From the NCBI RefSeq assembly GCF_001999245.1, contig NZ_CP019630.1, forward strand, positions 4,121,001 through 4,185,000: 64,000 nucleotides of DNA, given 5' to 3'. The notes under the pieces were generated by a model. The model ran no database searches and was not told the origin of the DNA. It was given only the letters and a program-made list of their open reading frames with translations. Every line of letters starts with the position of its first letter. The stretch's first letter is position 1. The translations under genes were made by a program, and so were the position numbers. Below, one piece after another: positions 54,364-63,992 of the stretch. The stretch is from Roseibium algicola. Its GTDB lineage: Bacteria > Pseudomonadota > Alphaproteobacteria > Rhizobiales > Stappiaceae.

Positions 54364-56202
54364 ATGTTCGAGCGTTTCGAAAAACTCGTGGACCCCTTCG
54401 AGAAGACTGTTCTCGAAGTGCCCCCGAAGGGCTTCTGGGCCTTCTGTTGGTACTACACCAAACCTGTCTGGCCGATCCTGGCCGGTGTGTCGCTTCTCGG
54501 CACGCTGGTCGCGATCGTGGAAGTCTATATCTTCACGTTCCTGGGTGACCTGGTCACCTGGCTGGAAAAATCCGATCCGGATACATTCGTCAGTCAGAAC
54601 TGGCGCACGCTCCTCTTCATGCTGGTGATCCTGCTGGTGCTGCGTCCGCTGCTGGAGGTTATCTGGCAGCTGCTGTTTCACCAGGGACTGATGGGCAACT
54701 ATCCCATGTCCATCCGCTGGCGGGTGCATCGATACCTGCTGCGCCAGAGCGTGTCGTTCTATCAGAACGATTTCGCGGGCCGGATCGCGACGAAACTGAT
54801 GCAGACAGCGCTTGGCGTGCGTGAGGTCGTCTCGCGCATGGCCGATATCATGGTCTATGTCGCAGTCTACTTCACCGCGGCCGTGATCGTGGTCGCGGGA
54901 GCCAATATCTGGCTCAGTCTGCCGTTTCTGGTGTGGATCTCTGCTTATCTGCTCACGATCCGCTTCTTCATTCCGAAGTTGCGGGACGTGTCGAAGGAGC
55001 AGGCTGATGCACGCTCCCTGATGACCGGTCACGTGGTTGATGCCTATACCAACATCACCACGGTGAAGCTGTTCTCCCATGCGGAGCGCGAAGAAGCCTA
55101 TGCGCGCACGTCCATGCTTGGCTTCCTGAAGACGGTCTTTCTGCAGATGCGGCTGGTGACAGGACTGAATATCGTCCTGGTGTTCATCAATATGCTACTG
55201 CTGACCTCCATCGGTGGTCTTTCGATCATTCTGTGGCAGGCCGGCACTGTGACCATCGGCGAAGTCACCATTGCGGTTGCCTTCGTGCTGCGTCTTCAGG
55301 GGATGTCCCACTGGATTCTTTGGGAGCTTGCAGGATTGTTCGAGAACATCGGCACCGTGCAGGATGGCATCTCCACCATTTCGCGGGAACGCGAGGTGAT
55401 GGACGTCAAGAACGCCAAGGCGCTCGAGGTCGGGCAGGGCGAGATCCGTTTCGATCGCATCCGGTTCCATTATGGCAAGGAAGCCGGCGTGATCGAGGAC
55501 CTCAGCCTGACGATCCATCCGGGTGAGAAGATCGGTCTGATCGGTCGGTCCGGTGCAGGCAAGTCGACGCTGGTCAACCTGATCCTGCGCTTCTACGACC
55601 TGGAGGGCGGCCGAATCCTGATCGATGGCCAGGACATCGCCAATGTCCGTCAGGACGACATCCGAGCCGAGGTTGGCGTGGTGACGCAGGATACATCGCT
55701 GCTGCATCGGTCGATCTTCGACAACGTGGCCTATGGCCGTCCGGATGCGACGCGGGAAGAGGTGCTGGCAGCGCTTGAAAAAGCACATGCACTGTCCTTC
55801 GTCGACGAGCTGGAGGACATGGAGGGCCGCAAGGGTCTCGATGCCCATGTCGGCGAGCGGGGCGTCAAGCTGTCCGGTGGCCAGCGCCAGCGGGTGGCCA
55901 TTGCCCGAACCCTGCTGAAGGATGCGCCGATCCTGGCTCTCGACGAGGCGACATCCGCTCTCGACAGTGAAGTGGAGCTGGCCATTCAGGAGAGCCTGTT
56001 CGATCTGATGCAGGGCAAGACGGTGATTGCGATTGCCCACCGTCTGTCCACGATCGCGGCCATGGATCGGCTGATCGTGATGGACAAGGGTCGAATCATC
56101 GAGGAGGGGTCCCATCAGGAGCTTCTGGAGCGGGGCGGACTTTACGCACAGCTCTGGGAGCACCAGTCGGGGGGCTTTCTGTCCTCGGTTCAGGCCGCCT
56201 AA
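54364..56202 (+). CDS. ABC transporter, fused permease-ATPase exporter (paralogue 2)
   Basis: The 612-residue half-exporter has six membrane segments and an ATPase with Walker A 'GLIGRSGAGKSTLVNLILRF', signature 'LSGGQRQRVAIARTLLKDAP', Walker B 'ILALDEATSALDSE' and 'TVIAIAHRLSTIAAMDRLIV'. It is clearly a paralogue of the exporter at 47685 (both begin with a 'FE...DPF' motif). It is cotranscribed with a small membrane protein. Substrate unknown; the pair could form a heterodimer or act separately. Confidence 0.93.
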   Translation: MFERFEKLVDPFEKTVLEVPPKGFWAFCWYYTKPVWPILAGVSLLGTLVAIVEVYIFTFLGDLVTWLEKSDPDTFVSQNWRTLLFMLVILLVLRPLLEVIWQLLFHQGLMGNYPMSIRWRVHRYLLRQSVSFYQNDFAGRIATKLMQTALGVREVVSRMADIMVYVAVYFTAAVIVVAGANIWLSLPFLVWISAYLLTIRFFIPKLRDVSKEQADARSLMTGHVVDAYTNITTVKLFSHAEREEAYARTSMLGFLKTVFLQMRLVTGLNIVLVFINMLLLTSIGGLSIILWQAGTVTIGEVTIAVAFVLRLQGMSHWILWELAGLFENIGTVQDGISTISREREVMDVKNAKALEVGQGEIRFDRIRFHYGKEAGVIEDLSLTIHPGEKIGLIGRSGAGKSTLVNLILRFYDLEGGRILIDGQDIANVRQDDIRAEVGVVTQDTSLLHRSIFDNVAYGRPDATREEVLAALEKAHALSFVDELEDMEGRKGLDAHVGERGVKLSGGQRQRVAIARTLLKDAPILALDEATSALDSEVELAIQESLFDLMQGKTVIAIAHRLSTIAAMDRLIVMDKGRIIEEGSHQELLERGGLYAQLWEHQSGGFLSSVQAA

Positions 56203-56217
56203 ATCCAAAGACCAATG

Positions 56218-56251
56218 GCAAGAGCGGGATTCAATCGGATTCCGCTCTTGC
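56218..56251 (+). terminator. Hairpin after ABC exporter paralogue 2
   Basis: GCAAGAGCGG pairs with CCGCTCTTGC around a 14-base loop, 16 bases after the exporter stop. There is no T run, so termination efficiency is uncertain. Confidence 0.5.
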
Positions 56252-56508
56252 ACTCATTCCCCAAAAAAGGGCAGAAAAGCGGCGCGGCGGTTGTTTTGCC
56301 TGCGACATATGCGTTTCGAGGCGTTTGTTGAACTGGACAAGCGTTTCGAAGGGTGCAAAAAGACAAGCCGCTTGGCCGGTGCGGAATAGCCCGTATCCGG
56401 CCCCCGATGAGCCCGGCATGGTTCCGTTCCCTTCTTGGGCAAAGAAGGGGTCCCGGACGTGATGCGGGCTTTCGGTACAGGTTGAACAGGTTTCGAGAGG
56501 ACGCGACC

Positions 56509-57069
56509 TTGGCACATACGGATCAGGCGGAACCGACCCGCCGCGATTTCCTCTATATTGCGACCGGCGCCATGGGCGTCGTTGGCGCTGGCGCGCTGGC
56601 ATGGCCGTTCATCGATCAGATGAACCCGGATGCCTCCGCATTGGCTCTGGCTTCCATCGAGGTGGATATCTCTGCCGTGGAAGAGGGGCAGTCGATTACA
56701 GTCAAATGGCGCGGTAAGCCGGTATTCATCCGCAACCGTACCGAAACGGAAGTGGAAGAAGCCAAGGCTGTTCCCCTGGCTGATCTTCCCGACCCGCTTG
56801 CACGAAATTCTAACCTGCCGGCGGACGCGGAAGCGTCTGACGCCAACCGTGGCGTCGAAGGCAACGAGAAATGGCTCGTCCAGGTCGGTATCTGTACCCA
56901 CCTCGGCTGCGTGCCGATCGGCAGCTCCGGCGACTTCGGCGGCTGGTTCTGCCCGTGCCATGGGTCTCACTACGACACCGCCGGCCGTATCCGTAAGGGC
57001 CCGGCTCCCGAGAATTTGCTGATTCCGCCGCTCGAGTTCGTCAGCGACTCGACGATCAAGATCGGCTAA
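56509..57069 (+). CDS. petA: Ubiquinol-cytochrome c reductase iron-sulfur (Rieske) subunit
   Basis: The Rieske subunit passes electrons from ubiquinol to cytochrome c1 in the bc1 complex. The 186-residue protein has a twin-arginine-like N-terminus ('[17 protein letters not shown]'), one membrane segment (about 18-36), and the 2Fe-2S ligands in CTHLGC (129-134) and CPCHG (148-152). Translation probably starts at TTG 56509, which follows GAGAGGACGCGACC and gives the normal family start; the longer ATG frame at 56353 adds a Pro/Arg-rich stretch unlike the family. petB follows after 25 bases. Confidence 0.96.
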   Translation: MAHTDQAEPTRRDFLYIATGAMGVVGAGALAWPFIDQMNPDASALALASIEVDISAVEEGQSITVKWRGKPVFIRNRTETEVEEAKAVPLADLPDPLARNSNLPADAEASDANRGVEGNEKWLVQVGICTHLGCVPIGSSGDFGGWFCPCHGSHYDTAGRIRKGPAPENLLIPPLEFVSDSTIKIG

Positions 57070-57094
57070 CGGCATAGATTTTTAGGAGACAGCC

Positions 57095-58360
57095 ATGGCT
57101 GGACATTCAAACTATGTACCGCAGAGCGCTCCGGCAAAGTGGCTGGAAAGCCGCCTGCCGGTCATCTCGCTCGTTCGCGGCTCTTTTGTTGATTTCCCGA
57201 CGCCGAAGAACCTGAACTACTGGTGGACCTTCGGTGGCATCCTGTTCTTCGTGCTGATCGCGCAGATCATCACCGGCATCGTGCTGGTGATGCACTACAC
57301 GCCAAGCACCGATGCAGCCTTCAACAGCGTCGAGCACATCATGCGCGACGTGAACTTCGGCTGGATGCTGCGTTACCTGCATGCAAACGGCGCGTCGATG
57401 TTCTTCATCGCCGTGTACATCCACATCTTCCGTGGTCTTTATTACGGTTCCTACAAGGCGCCGCGCGAGATCTCCTGGATCCTCGGCGTGATCATCTTCC
57501 TGATCATGATGGGCACCGCCTTCATGGGTTACGTGCTGCCGTGGGGCCAGATGTCCTTCTGGGGCGCAACGGTTATCACCAACCTGTTCTCGGCCATTCC
57601 GCTGGTCGGCGAAGAAATCCGCACCTGGCTTTGGGGTGGTTTTGCGGTCGACAACCCGACCCTGAACCGCTTCTTCTCGCTGCACTATCTGCTGCCGTTC
57701 ATGATCTTCGGTGTCGTTATCCTGCACGTGTGGGCGTTCCACACCACGGGCAACAACAACCCGACAGGCGTTCAGCCGAAGACCAAGCAGGACACGGTTC
57801 CGTTCCACCCGTACTACACGATCAAGGATCTGTTCGCGATCATCGTGTTCATGATCCTGTTCGCATGGTTCGTCTTCTACGTGCCCAACTACATGGGTCA
57901 CCCGGACAACTACATCGAAGCAAACCCGCTCGTGACCCCGGCGCACATCGTTCCGGAATGGTACTTTCTGCCGTTCTACGCGATCCTGCGCGCCATTCCG
58001 GACAAGCTCGGCGGTGTTGTCGCCATGTTCGGTGCCATTGCAGTTCTGTTCGTTCTGCCCTGGCTGGACACGTCCAAGGTTCGCTCCGGCACCTACCGCC
58101 CGCTGTTCAAGCAGTTCTTCTGGATCTTCGCTGCCAACGCCGTTGCGCTTGGCTATCTCGGCGCCATGCCGGCCGAAGGCACCTACGTTCTGCTCGCCCG
58201 GGTCTGCACCGCCTATTACTTCGCCCACTTCCTGATCATCCTGCCGATGCTCGGGTTCCTGGAAAAACCGCGGCCCTTGCCGGCCTCGATTTCCGAAGCG
58301 GTTCTGAAGGGCGGAGCCGGCAAACCGGCTGGTGCGACTTCAGCACCGGAAACGAAGTAA
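57095..58360 (+). CDS. petB: Ubiquinol-cytochrome c reductase cytochrome b subunit
   Basis: Cytochrome b carries the two haems b and both quinone sites of the bc1 complex. The 421-residue protein has eight membrane segments, '[20 protein letters not shown]' and '[19 protein letters not shown]' (haem His), '[20 protein letters not shown]', the second haem His pair in '[20 protein letters not shown]', and the PEWY motif in '[20 protein letters not shown]'. ATG 57095 follows AGGAG. Confidence 0.98.
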   Translation: MAGHSNYVPQSAPAKWLESRLPVISLVRGSFVDFPTPKNLNYWWTFGGILFFVLIAQIITGIVLVMHYTPSTDAAFNSVEHIMRDVNFGWMLRYLHANGASMFFIAVYIHIFRGLYYGSYKAPREISWILGVIIFLIMMGTAFMGYVLPWGQMSFWGATVITNLFSAIPLVGEEIRTWLWGGFAVDNPTLNRFFSLHYLLPFMIFGVVILHVWAFHTTGNNNPTGVQPKTKQDTVPFHPYYTIKDLFAIIVFMILFAWFVFYVPNYMGHPDNYIEANPLVTPAHIVPEWYFLPFYAILRAIPDKLGGVVAMFGAIAVLFVLPWLDTSKVRSGTYRPLFKQFFWIFAANAVALGYLGAMPAEGTYVLLARVCTAYYFAHFLIILPMLGFLEKPRPLPASISEAVLKGGAGKPAGATSAPETK

Positions 58361-58390
58361 CGCGGCCCGGATCAGGAGTTAATTGAGACA

Positions 58391-59275
58391 ATGAGCACCA
58401 TGATCAAAATGGTTCGTTCCTTCGCTGCGGTGGCGGCTGTCGCCATCGCGACCCCGGTCTTCGCAGCAGGCAACGCCCCGCACATCGAGCGGGAGCAGTG
58501 GTCCTTCTCGGGTCCGTTCGGTTTCTACGACCGTGGCCAGCTGCAGCGTGGCTTCAAGGTCTACCGGGAAGTCTGTGCTTCGTGCCACGGCCTGAAGCAG
58601 GTTTCTTTCCGTAACCTTGCTGAAGACGGTGGCCCGAGCTTCACCGAAGATCAGGCCAAGCAGATCGCGTCCGAGTACACCGTCATCGACGGTCCGAACG
58701 ACGACGGCGACATGTATGAGCGTCCGGGTATTCTGGCGGACAAGTTCCCGTCTCCGTTCCCGAACGAGCAGGCTGCCCGCGCTTCCAACGGCGGCGCTTA
58801 CCCGCCGGACTTCTCGCTGCTGGCAAAGGCCCGTGCGGCGCACCGCGGTTTCCCGTGGTTCGTCTTCGACGCCTTCACCCAGTATCAGGAGCAGGGCCCG
58901 GATTACATCTACGCGCTTCTCACCAGCTATCCGGAAGAAAACCCGGCATGTCTGGGTGAGGACTTCACCGGCAACTACAACCCGGCATTCCTGGGTGGTT
59001 CCGTTACCGCTGAAGCTTGTGCGCACGAGCATCTGACAGGTGGTCCGATCGGCATGGCCGCACCGTTGTCCGACGAGCTGGTCGAATACACCGACGGCAC
59101 ACCGATGACGGTCGACCAGTATGCGCATGACGTCGCTGCATTCATGATGTGGGCCGCCGAGCCGCATCTGGAAGAGCGCAAGAAGATCGGCTTCCGGGTC
59201 ATGATCTTCCTGATCGTCTTCGCCGGCATGCTCTACTTCACGAAGAAGAAACTGTGGCGCAACGTTGAGCATTGA
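58391..59275 (+). CDS. petC: Cytochrome c1
   Basis: Cytochrome c1 accepts electrons from the Rieske protein and passes them to soluble cytochrome c. The 294-residue protein has a Sec signal peptide (cleavage near 25, 'TPVFAAG'), the haem c motif CASCH at residues 62-66, the axial Met region 'GGPIGMAAPLSDELVEYTDG', and a C-terminal membrane anchor (about 268-288) before 'TKKKLWRNVEH'. It completes the petABC operon, followed by a terminator. Confidence 0.97.
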   Translation: MSTMIKMVRSFAAVAAVAIATPVFAAGNAPHIEREQWSFSGPFGFYDRGQLQRGFKVYREVCASCHGLKQVSFRNLAEDGGPSFTEDQAKQIASEYTVIDGPNDDGDMYERPGILADKFPSPFPNEQAARASNGGAYPPDFSLLAKARAAHRGFPWFVFDAFTQYQEQGPDYIYALLTSYPEENPACLGEDFTGNYNPAFLGGSVTAEACAHEHLTGGPIGMAAPLSDELVEYTDGTPMTVDQYAHDVAAFMMWAAEPHLEERKKIGFRVMIFLIVFAGMLYFTKKKLWRNVEH

Positions 59276-59300
59276 TTGATTGCCGCCTAAGTGCATGATG

Positions 59301-59329
59301 AAAGCCGCCGGACCTTCCGGCGGCTTTTT
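59301..59329 (+). terminator. Rho-independent terminator after petC
   Basis: AAAGCCGCCGG and CCGGCGGCTTT form an 11-pair stem with a short loop, followed by a T run. It lies 26 bases after petC and ends the petABC transcript. Confidence 0.9.
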
Positions 59330-59346
59330 CTTTGAGGGGTAATGCA

Positions 59347-59838
59347 ATGCGCCGCGCATTGATGTTTCTGGCAATTCTCCTGCTTCCTGTCCCCGCAAAT
59401 TCGCAATCGGCCGCAACCCACATGGTCGAGGTCCTGGACATGCATCTTGCCATGCGCGCTGCGCTGCGAGCCGTCGAGGTCTGCAACGAGGCAGGTTTTC
59501 AGGCCGGAGCTTCCGTGGTGGACCGTTTCGGCGTCGAGCAAGTGACACTGCGCAGCAACATGGGCGGTGCGCATGTTGCCGAAACCGCCCGTCGCAAGGC
59601 CTGGACCGCCGCTTCATTCAACCTTCCCAGTTCGGATCTTGGTTCGCTCGCCGGACCGGGCGGAGAGGCCAGTCTTGCAGCTATTCCAGGGGCGTTGCCT
59701 CTGGCTGGGGGGCTGCCCATCGTCTCGGCGACCGGAATGCTTCTCGGAGCGATTGGCGTTGCCGGAGGCGGTGGCGGCGAGAACGAGGCGAAATGCGCCA
59801 AGGCCGGGCTTGACGCCATCGCGGATCAATTGAAATAA
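59347..59838 (+). CDS. Secreted GlcG/HbpS family protein
   Basis: The 163-residue protein has a Sec signal peptide ('MRRALMFLAILLLPVPANSQ') and a GlcG/HbpS domain: 'HLAMRAALRAVEVCNEAGFQ', 'ASVVDRFGVEQVTLRSNMGG' followed by AHVAETARRKAWTA, 'LPLAGGLPIVSATGMLLGAI' and 'GVAGGGGGENEAKCAKAGLD'. Some members bind haem or corrinoid; others have unknown roles. ATG 59347 follows GAGGGG. Export to the periplasm is predicted. Confidence 0.9.
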   Translation: MRRALMFLAILLLPVPANSQSAATHMVEVLDMHLAMRAALRAVEVCNEAGFQAGASVVDRFGVEQVTLRSNMGGAHVAETARRKAWTAASFNLPSSDLGSLAGPGGEASLAAIPGALPLAGGLPIVSATGMLLGAIGVAGGGGGENEAKCAKAGLDAIADQLK

Positions 59839-59899
59839 ACCATCGCTGATGCGGGCCTGTGTCCCGCAGGAATTGATTTTGAATCTGTTTGGAGTGGTT

Positions 59900-60778
59900 A
59901 TGGCAGACGCAGTATTGGGCATTATCGGCGGGTCTGGAATCTACGACCTTCCGGGTCTGGAAAACTCCGAATGGATCGCCGTCAACAGCCCCTGGGGCAC
60001 GCCGTCCGATGAAGTGCGTATCGGCACCATTGATGGTCTCAAGGTGGTTTTCCTGCCCCGCCATGGGCGCGGACACGTTTATTCGCCGACAACCATCAAC
60101 TACCGCGCCAACATCGACGTGATGAAGCGCTGCGGTGTCACCGATCTTCTGTCTGTCTCTGCCTGCGGATCGCTCAAGGAAGAACATGCTCCAGGCACCT
60201 TCGTGCTGGTGGACCAGTTCATCGACAGGACGTTTGCGCGGGAGAAGAGTTTCTTCGGTACCGGCTGTGTCGCGCATGTGTCCATGGCGACACCGGTCAG
60301 CCCGAAGCTGGTCGATGCCGTGGCGGCAGCCGCGAAAGCGGAAGGCCTCGCCTATGCCAAGGGCGGCACCTATCTGGCCATGGAAGGCCCGCAGTTCTCT
60401 TCTCTAGCGGAAAGCCAGCTCTACCGATCCTGGGGCTGCGACGTCATCGGCATGACCAACATGCCGGAAGCAAAGCTTGCCCGTGAGGCTGAGATTTCCT
60501 ACGCCACCATCGCGATGGTCACCGACTATGACAGCTGGCACCCGGACCACGGCGAAGTCGATATTCAGGCCATCATCAAGGTTCTTCACGAGAACGCCGA
60601 AAACGCCCAGAGGCTTGTTGCGCGTGTCGCAAGGGATCTGCCGCGCGAACATCAGTCCTGCCCGGCCGGGTCCGATACGGCGCTGGAGTTTGCCATGATG
60701 ACCGCACCGGACAAGCGCGACCCGGCGCTGGTGGCGAAGCTCGACGCTGTCGCAGGACGGATCCTGAACCGGACCTAA
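59900..60778 (+). CDS. mtnP: S-methyl-5'-thioadenosine phosphorylase
   Basis: MtnP splits methylthioadenosine with phosphate to adenine and 5-methylthioribose-1-phosphate, the substrate of MtnA encoded at 28657. The 292-residue protein has 'AVLGIIGGSGIYDLPGLE', the phosphate loop 'FLPRHGRGHVYSPTTINYRA', 'SVSACGSLKEEHAPG', 'GGTYLAMEGPQFSSLAESQL', 'GCDVIGMTNMPEAKLAREAE' and 'VTDYDSWH'. ATG 59900 follows GGAGTGGTT. apt follows after a gap and recycles the adenine released. Confidence 0.97.
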   Translation: MADAVLGIIGGSGIYDLPGLENSEWIAVNSPWGTPSDEVRIGTIDGLKVVFLPRHGRGHVYSPTTINYRANIDVMKRCGVTDLLSVSACGSLKEEHAPGTFVLVDQFIDRTFAREKSFFGTGCVAHVSMATPVSPKLVDAVAAAAKAEGLAYAKGGTYLAMEGPQFSSLAESQLYRSWGCDVIGMTNMPEAKLAREAEISYATIAMVTDYDSWHPDHGEVDIQAIIKVLHENAENAQRLVARVARDLPREHQSCPAGSDTALEFAMMTAPDKRDPALVAKLDAVAGRILNRT

Positions 60779-60913
60779 CCGGATCGCCGGCCGAAAGTGT
60801 GGCCGGCATAACCCCTTGAGACAAAGCGAAATTGCTTCGACCGGCAGGTCAAACTTGCTATAACCACCGGCCGGGGCAGATGCCTGGAACTATTTTAACA
60901 GAGAGATATCCCG

Positions 60914-61462
60914 ATGACCGCACAGACCATTCAGGATGAGCTTGTCAGTGCAATCCGCACGATCAAGGACTATCCGAAAGAGGGCATCCTGTTCCGGGAT
61001 ATCACGACGCTGCTCGGCGATGCCCGTGCCTTCCGCCGGGCGGTCGATGCCCTGGTGCAGCCCTGGGCTGGCTCCAAGGTCGATCAGATTGCGGGCATCG
61101 AGGCGCGCGGTTTCATTCTCGGGGGCGCGGTTGCGCACCAGCTGTCCGCCGGCTTCGTGCCGATCAGGAAGAAGGGCAAGCTCCCGCACGAAACCGTCCG
61201 GATCGCCTATTCCCTGGAATATGGCCTGGATGAGATGGAAATGCACAAGGATGCGATCAAGCCGGGCGACCGTGTCATCCTGGTTGACGACCTTATTGCT
61301 ACCGGTGGAACGGCAGAGGCTGCCTGCAAATTGTTGCGGTCCATGGGCGCCAACATCGAGTCGGCGTGCTTCATCGTCGATCTGCCAGATCTCGGCGGGC
61401 GCAAGAAACTGGAAGCGATGAACGTTCCAGTGCGCACCCTCGTGGAATTTCCGGGTCACTAG
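60914..61462 (+). CDS. apt: Adenine phosphoribosyltransferase
   Basis: Apt makes AMP from adenine and PRPP, salvaging the adenine released by MtnP encoded just upstream. The 182-residue protein has '[20 protein letters not shown]', '[20 protein letters not shown]', '[20 protein letters not shown]' and the PRPP motif '[20 protein letters not shown]'. Full length for the family. ATG 60914 follows AGAGAG. The grouping mtnP-apt is metabolically coherent. Confidence 0.97.
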   Translation: MTAQTIQDELVSAIRTIKDYPKEGILFRDITTLLGDARAFRRAVDALVQPWAGSKVDQIAGIEARGFILGGAVAHQLSAGFVPIRKKGKLPHETVRIAYSLEYGLDEMEMHKDAIKPGDRVILVDDLIATGGTAEAACKLLRSMGANIESACFIVDLPDLGGRKKLEAMNVPVRTLVEFPGH

Positions 61463-61469
61463 GTCTGTC

Positions 61470-62132
61470 ATGGCGGGAGGAGCCGAGGGCAGAGACGTGA
61501 TACCGGACTTTTCAGCGAAATTTCAGAAGGATTTCGAGACCCTTCTGAAATGGCGACGGGACGTGCGCCGTTTCAAGCAGGAGCCGTTGCCGGCAGGCGC
61601 TCTCGACCATCTTCTGCAACTGGCGGACCTCGCGCCCTCTGTTGGCAACAGTCAACCCTGGCGAATTGTTGTCGTCGACAGCGCCGAGGCGCGTGGGCGG
61701 ATCATCGCGAGCTTCGAAGCGGAAAACGAAGAAGCCGCCAGGACCTACAGTGACGACAAGGCACTCGCCTATCGTCAGCTCAAGCTGGCGGGGCTGAAGG
61801 AAGCCCCCGTGCATCTGGCGATTTTCTGCGACGACGACCCGGAACAGGGCCACGGACTGGGCCGGCTGACCATGCCGGAAACGCTGGCCTATTCCACGGT
61901 CAGCATGATCCACACATTCTGGCTGGCGGCTCGTGCCGAAGGTGTCGGGGTTGGCTGGGTGTCGATCCTTGATCCGGACGCGGTGACAGAGGTGCTGCAG
62001 GTTGACGCCGGTTGGCGCCTCGTGGCTTATCTATGCGTCGGTTATCCGGAAGAAGAGCATATCGACCCGGAGCTGGAGCGAGCGCGTTGGCAGGCGCGCA
62101 CGCCTCTGGCATCCCGCGTCATTCACCGATAG
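61470..62132 (+). CDS. bluB: 5,6-dimethylbenzimidazole synthase (BluB)
   Basis: BluB converts reduced FMN and O2 to 5,6-dimethylbenzimidazole, the lower ligand of vitamin B12. The 220-residue nitroreductase-fold protein has 'RRDVRRFKQEPLPAGALDHL', 'LADLAPSVGNSQPWRIVVVD', and the BluB-specific 'GLGRLTMPETLAYSTVSMIH' followed by TFWLAARAEGVGVGWVSILDP. It starts 7 bases after apt and is probably cotranscribed, although no other cobalamin gene is in the window. Confidence 0.92.
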   Translation: MAGGAEGRDVIPDFSAKFQKDFETLLKWRRDVRRFKQEPLPAGALDHLLQLADLAPSVGNSQPWRIVVVDSAEARGRIIASFEAENEEAARTYSDDKALAYRQLKLAGLKEAPVHLAIFCDDDPEQGHGLGRLTMPETLAYSTVSMIHTFWLAARAEGVGVGWVSILDPDAVTEVLQVDAGWRLVAYLCVGYPEEEHIDPELERARWQARTPLASRVIHR

Positions 62133-62249
62133 GGCATCCTGCGGCCAGACGACCGCAAAAAGGATGCTCGCAAATTATGGAAGCGATCGGCAAATGCTTG
62201 TTCAATTGGCGACGATTGAAGGGCCGCTGATCTGGAGGCAGGGCAGACC

Positions 62250-62729
62250 ATGAGCGTGATCATCCGACGGATCAACGAGGAAGACAAGGAAGCTGTGTTC
62301 CAGCTTCTGGCAGACCGATGGGCAGGCCCCGAAATGCTATTGGACGGTGAGCTCGTCGATGCGTCGAGCCTGCCGGGTTATGTTGCCTACGCAGGCGACG
62401 ATCTTGTGGGGCTCGTGACGCTGATCAAACGGGAAAGCGAATGGGAAATCCTCACGCTGGACTCGCTCAGCCGCTGGGGTGGCACCGGAACACTGCTGCT
62501 GAACGCCGTGGTCGATGAAGCAAAGGCGTCCGGCATCAACAGGCTGACCGTCCGTACGTCCAACGATAACCTCGACGCCTTCCGCTTCTATCAACGGCGC
62601 TGTTTCCGTCTGGAGCGGATCGCGCAAGGTGTCATCGACGCCGAGCGCGAGAAGAAGCCGGAAATCCCGCTGCGTGGCGACTACGGTATCGAAATCCGCG
62701 ACGAAGTCCTGTTTGCCCGCAGCCTTTGA
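62250..62729 (+). CDS. GNAT family N-acetyltransferase
   Basis: The 159-residue protein has a GNAT core: 'ILTLDSLSRWGGTGTLLLNA' (motif A with W-G-G-T-G-T in place of the usual Q/R-G-x-G-x), 'VVDEAKASGINRLTVRTSND' and 'NLDAFRFYQRRCFRLERIAQ'. The substrate is unknown. It is separated from bluB by 117 bases and convergent with the ureohydrolase gene. Confidence 0.85.
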   Translation: MSVIIRRINEEDKEAVFQLLADRWAGPEMLLDGELVDASSLPGYVAYAGDDLVGLVTLIKRESEWEILTLDSLSRWGGTGTLLLNAVVDEAKASGINRLTVRTSNDNLDAFRFYQRRCFRLERIAQGVIDAEREKKPEIPLRGDYGIEIRDEVLFARSL

Positions 62730-62807
62730 GGTGCTGGTGACATCCCATTTCTTTCCCACCTTTTCTGCTTCGGTCTTGCCAGCCCGAACACGTGTCCGAG
62801 CATCCTG

Positions 62808-63704
62808 TTATTGCCGGACGATCGCGCCGACGGCGTTGACCAAAAGTCTTGAGGCGGTCAGCGCGCTGAGGCCGTCGATATCGTTTGGCGGGTAGAATTC
62901 GACAAGGTCAAACCCAACGATCCTTGCGCGTCTGCCCAGACCCGCAATCAGATCGATCGCCTGCGTGTAGGTGAGCCCGCCGGGCGTGCGCGCGGCAACG
63001 CCGGGCATGATTGCCGGGTCGAGGCCGTCACAGTCCAGCGTGACGACGCAGCGCGCGCCGTGTGGAATATGCTTCAACGGGGCCGAGATGCCTTCTGCGT
63101 GGACCTCGCGCGCTGTGACAAAGCGGCTGCCATAGGTTTGTGCAGCCTCGATTTCGTTTTTGCCGGCGCTGCCGACGGCACGCAGGCCAACCTGAACGAG
63201 GCCCGCAACATGCGGCATCTCGCTGATGCGGCGCATCGGGCTGGAGTAGCCGTAGCGCTCGCCGTCGACCTCATCGCGCCAGTCGATATGGGCATCTATC
63301 TGCAGCACCCATAGGGGCCCCTGATCAGCGAAGGCGGCGAGGAAGGGGATCGGCAGGGAATCATCACCGCCAAGCAGGATCGGAACGGCTGGCAGTGCCA
63401 GGATCGAGCGTGTTTGTGCCTCGATCCGTGCCCGGTTGCCTGCGTTGTCGTGCAGCCGGGTGTCGATATTGCCAATGTCGGTGCAGCAAACCGGCTGACC
63501 CTCGAATAGCGGTCCACCGAGATCGAAGTCCCAGTGGCCGACGAGGCCGGCATCTTCCTGACTGGCTGCGCGAATGGCATCGGCTGCTCCGGTGTATCCG
63601 CTGCTGTCCTTGCCAGGGTAAGTGCTGCCGTGTCCGGCACCGAAGATCACAGCACGTGGTGTCCGGTTTTCCGGAAGCTGTGCGGGAAAGTCGAGAAAAG
63701 GCAC
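62808..63704 (-). CDS. Agmatinase/arginase-family ureohydrolase
   Basis: The 298-residue protein belongs to the ureohydrolase family: 'AVIFGAGHGSTYPGKDSSGY', 'PILLGGDDSLPIPFLAAFAD', 'LQIDAHIDWRDEVDGERYGY' (D-A-H-x-D), and 'VVTLDCDGLDPAIMPGVAAR' (D-x-D-x-x-D-P). The usual GGDHS metal motif is GGDDS here, replacing the first His ligand by Asp. It is therefore a family member, probably acting on a guanidino compound, but agmatine itself is not certain. The gene is a single minus-strand unit. Confidence 0.88.
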   Translation of the reverse strand: MPFLDFPAQLPENRTPRAVIFGAGHGSTYPGKDSSGYTGAADAIRAASQEDAGLVGHWDFDLGGPLFEGQPVCCTDIGNIDTRLHDNAGNRARIEAQTRSILALPAVPILLGGDDSLPIPFLAAFADQGPLWVLQIDAHIDWRDEVDGERYGYSSPMRRISEMPHVAGLVQVGLRAVGSAGKNEIEAAQTYGSRFVTAREVHAEGISAPLKHIPHGARCVVTLDCDGLDPAIMPGVAARTPGGLTYTQAIDLIAGLGRRARIVGFDLVEFYPPNDIDGLSALTASRLLVNAVGAIVRQ

Positions 63705-63992
63705 TCGGTCGGTCCTGTTCGGTTTCTTGCGGGCGGTATACTGCAGAAAGGCAAATTACCAGGCGTTTGAGAACGCTTTCGATGCCTGACAGCATCGACC
63801 TCAGCTTAATCGAAGACCGGGATCTGCCAAAGTTCAAGGACAAAAACCGGTTCCCGCGTCAGCTCTTGCCGGATGGGGAACGGAATTTGCATTGCGGCGC
63901 ACAATAGTTATACTTGCTCATTCCCAAGTTCATTTTTCCTGAACGGAAAAATTCCGCACATTTGTGCTCAGAATTCCTGAGGAGGATAATTT

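Noticed and set aside
63782..63907. 41-codon plus-strand frame near the window end
   Set aside because: No ribosome site and no sign of conservation; left uncalled.
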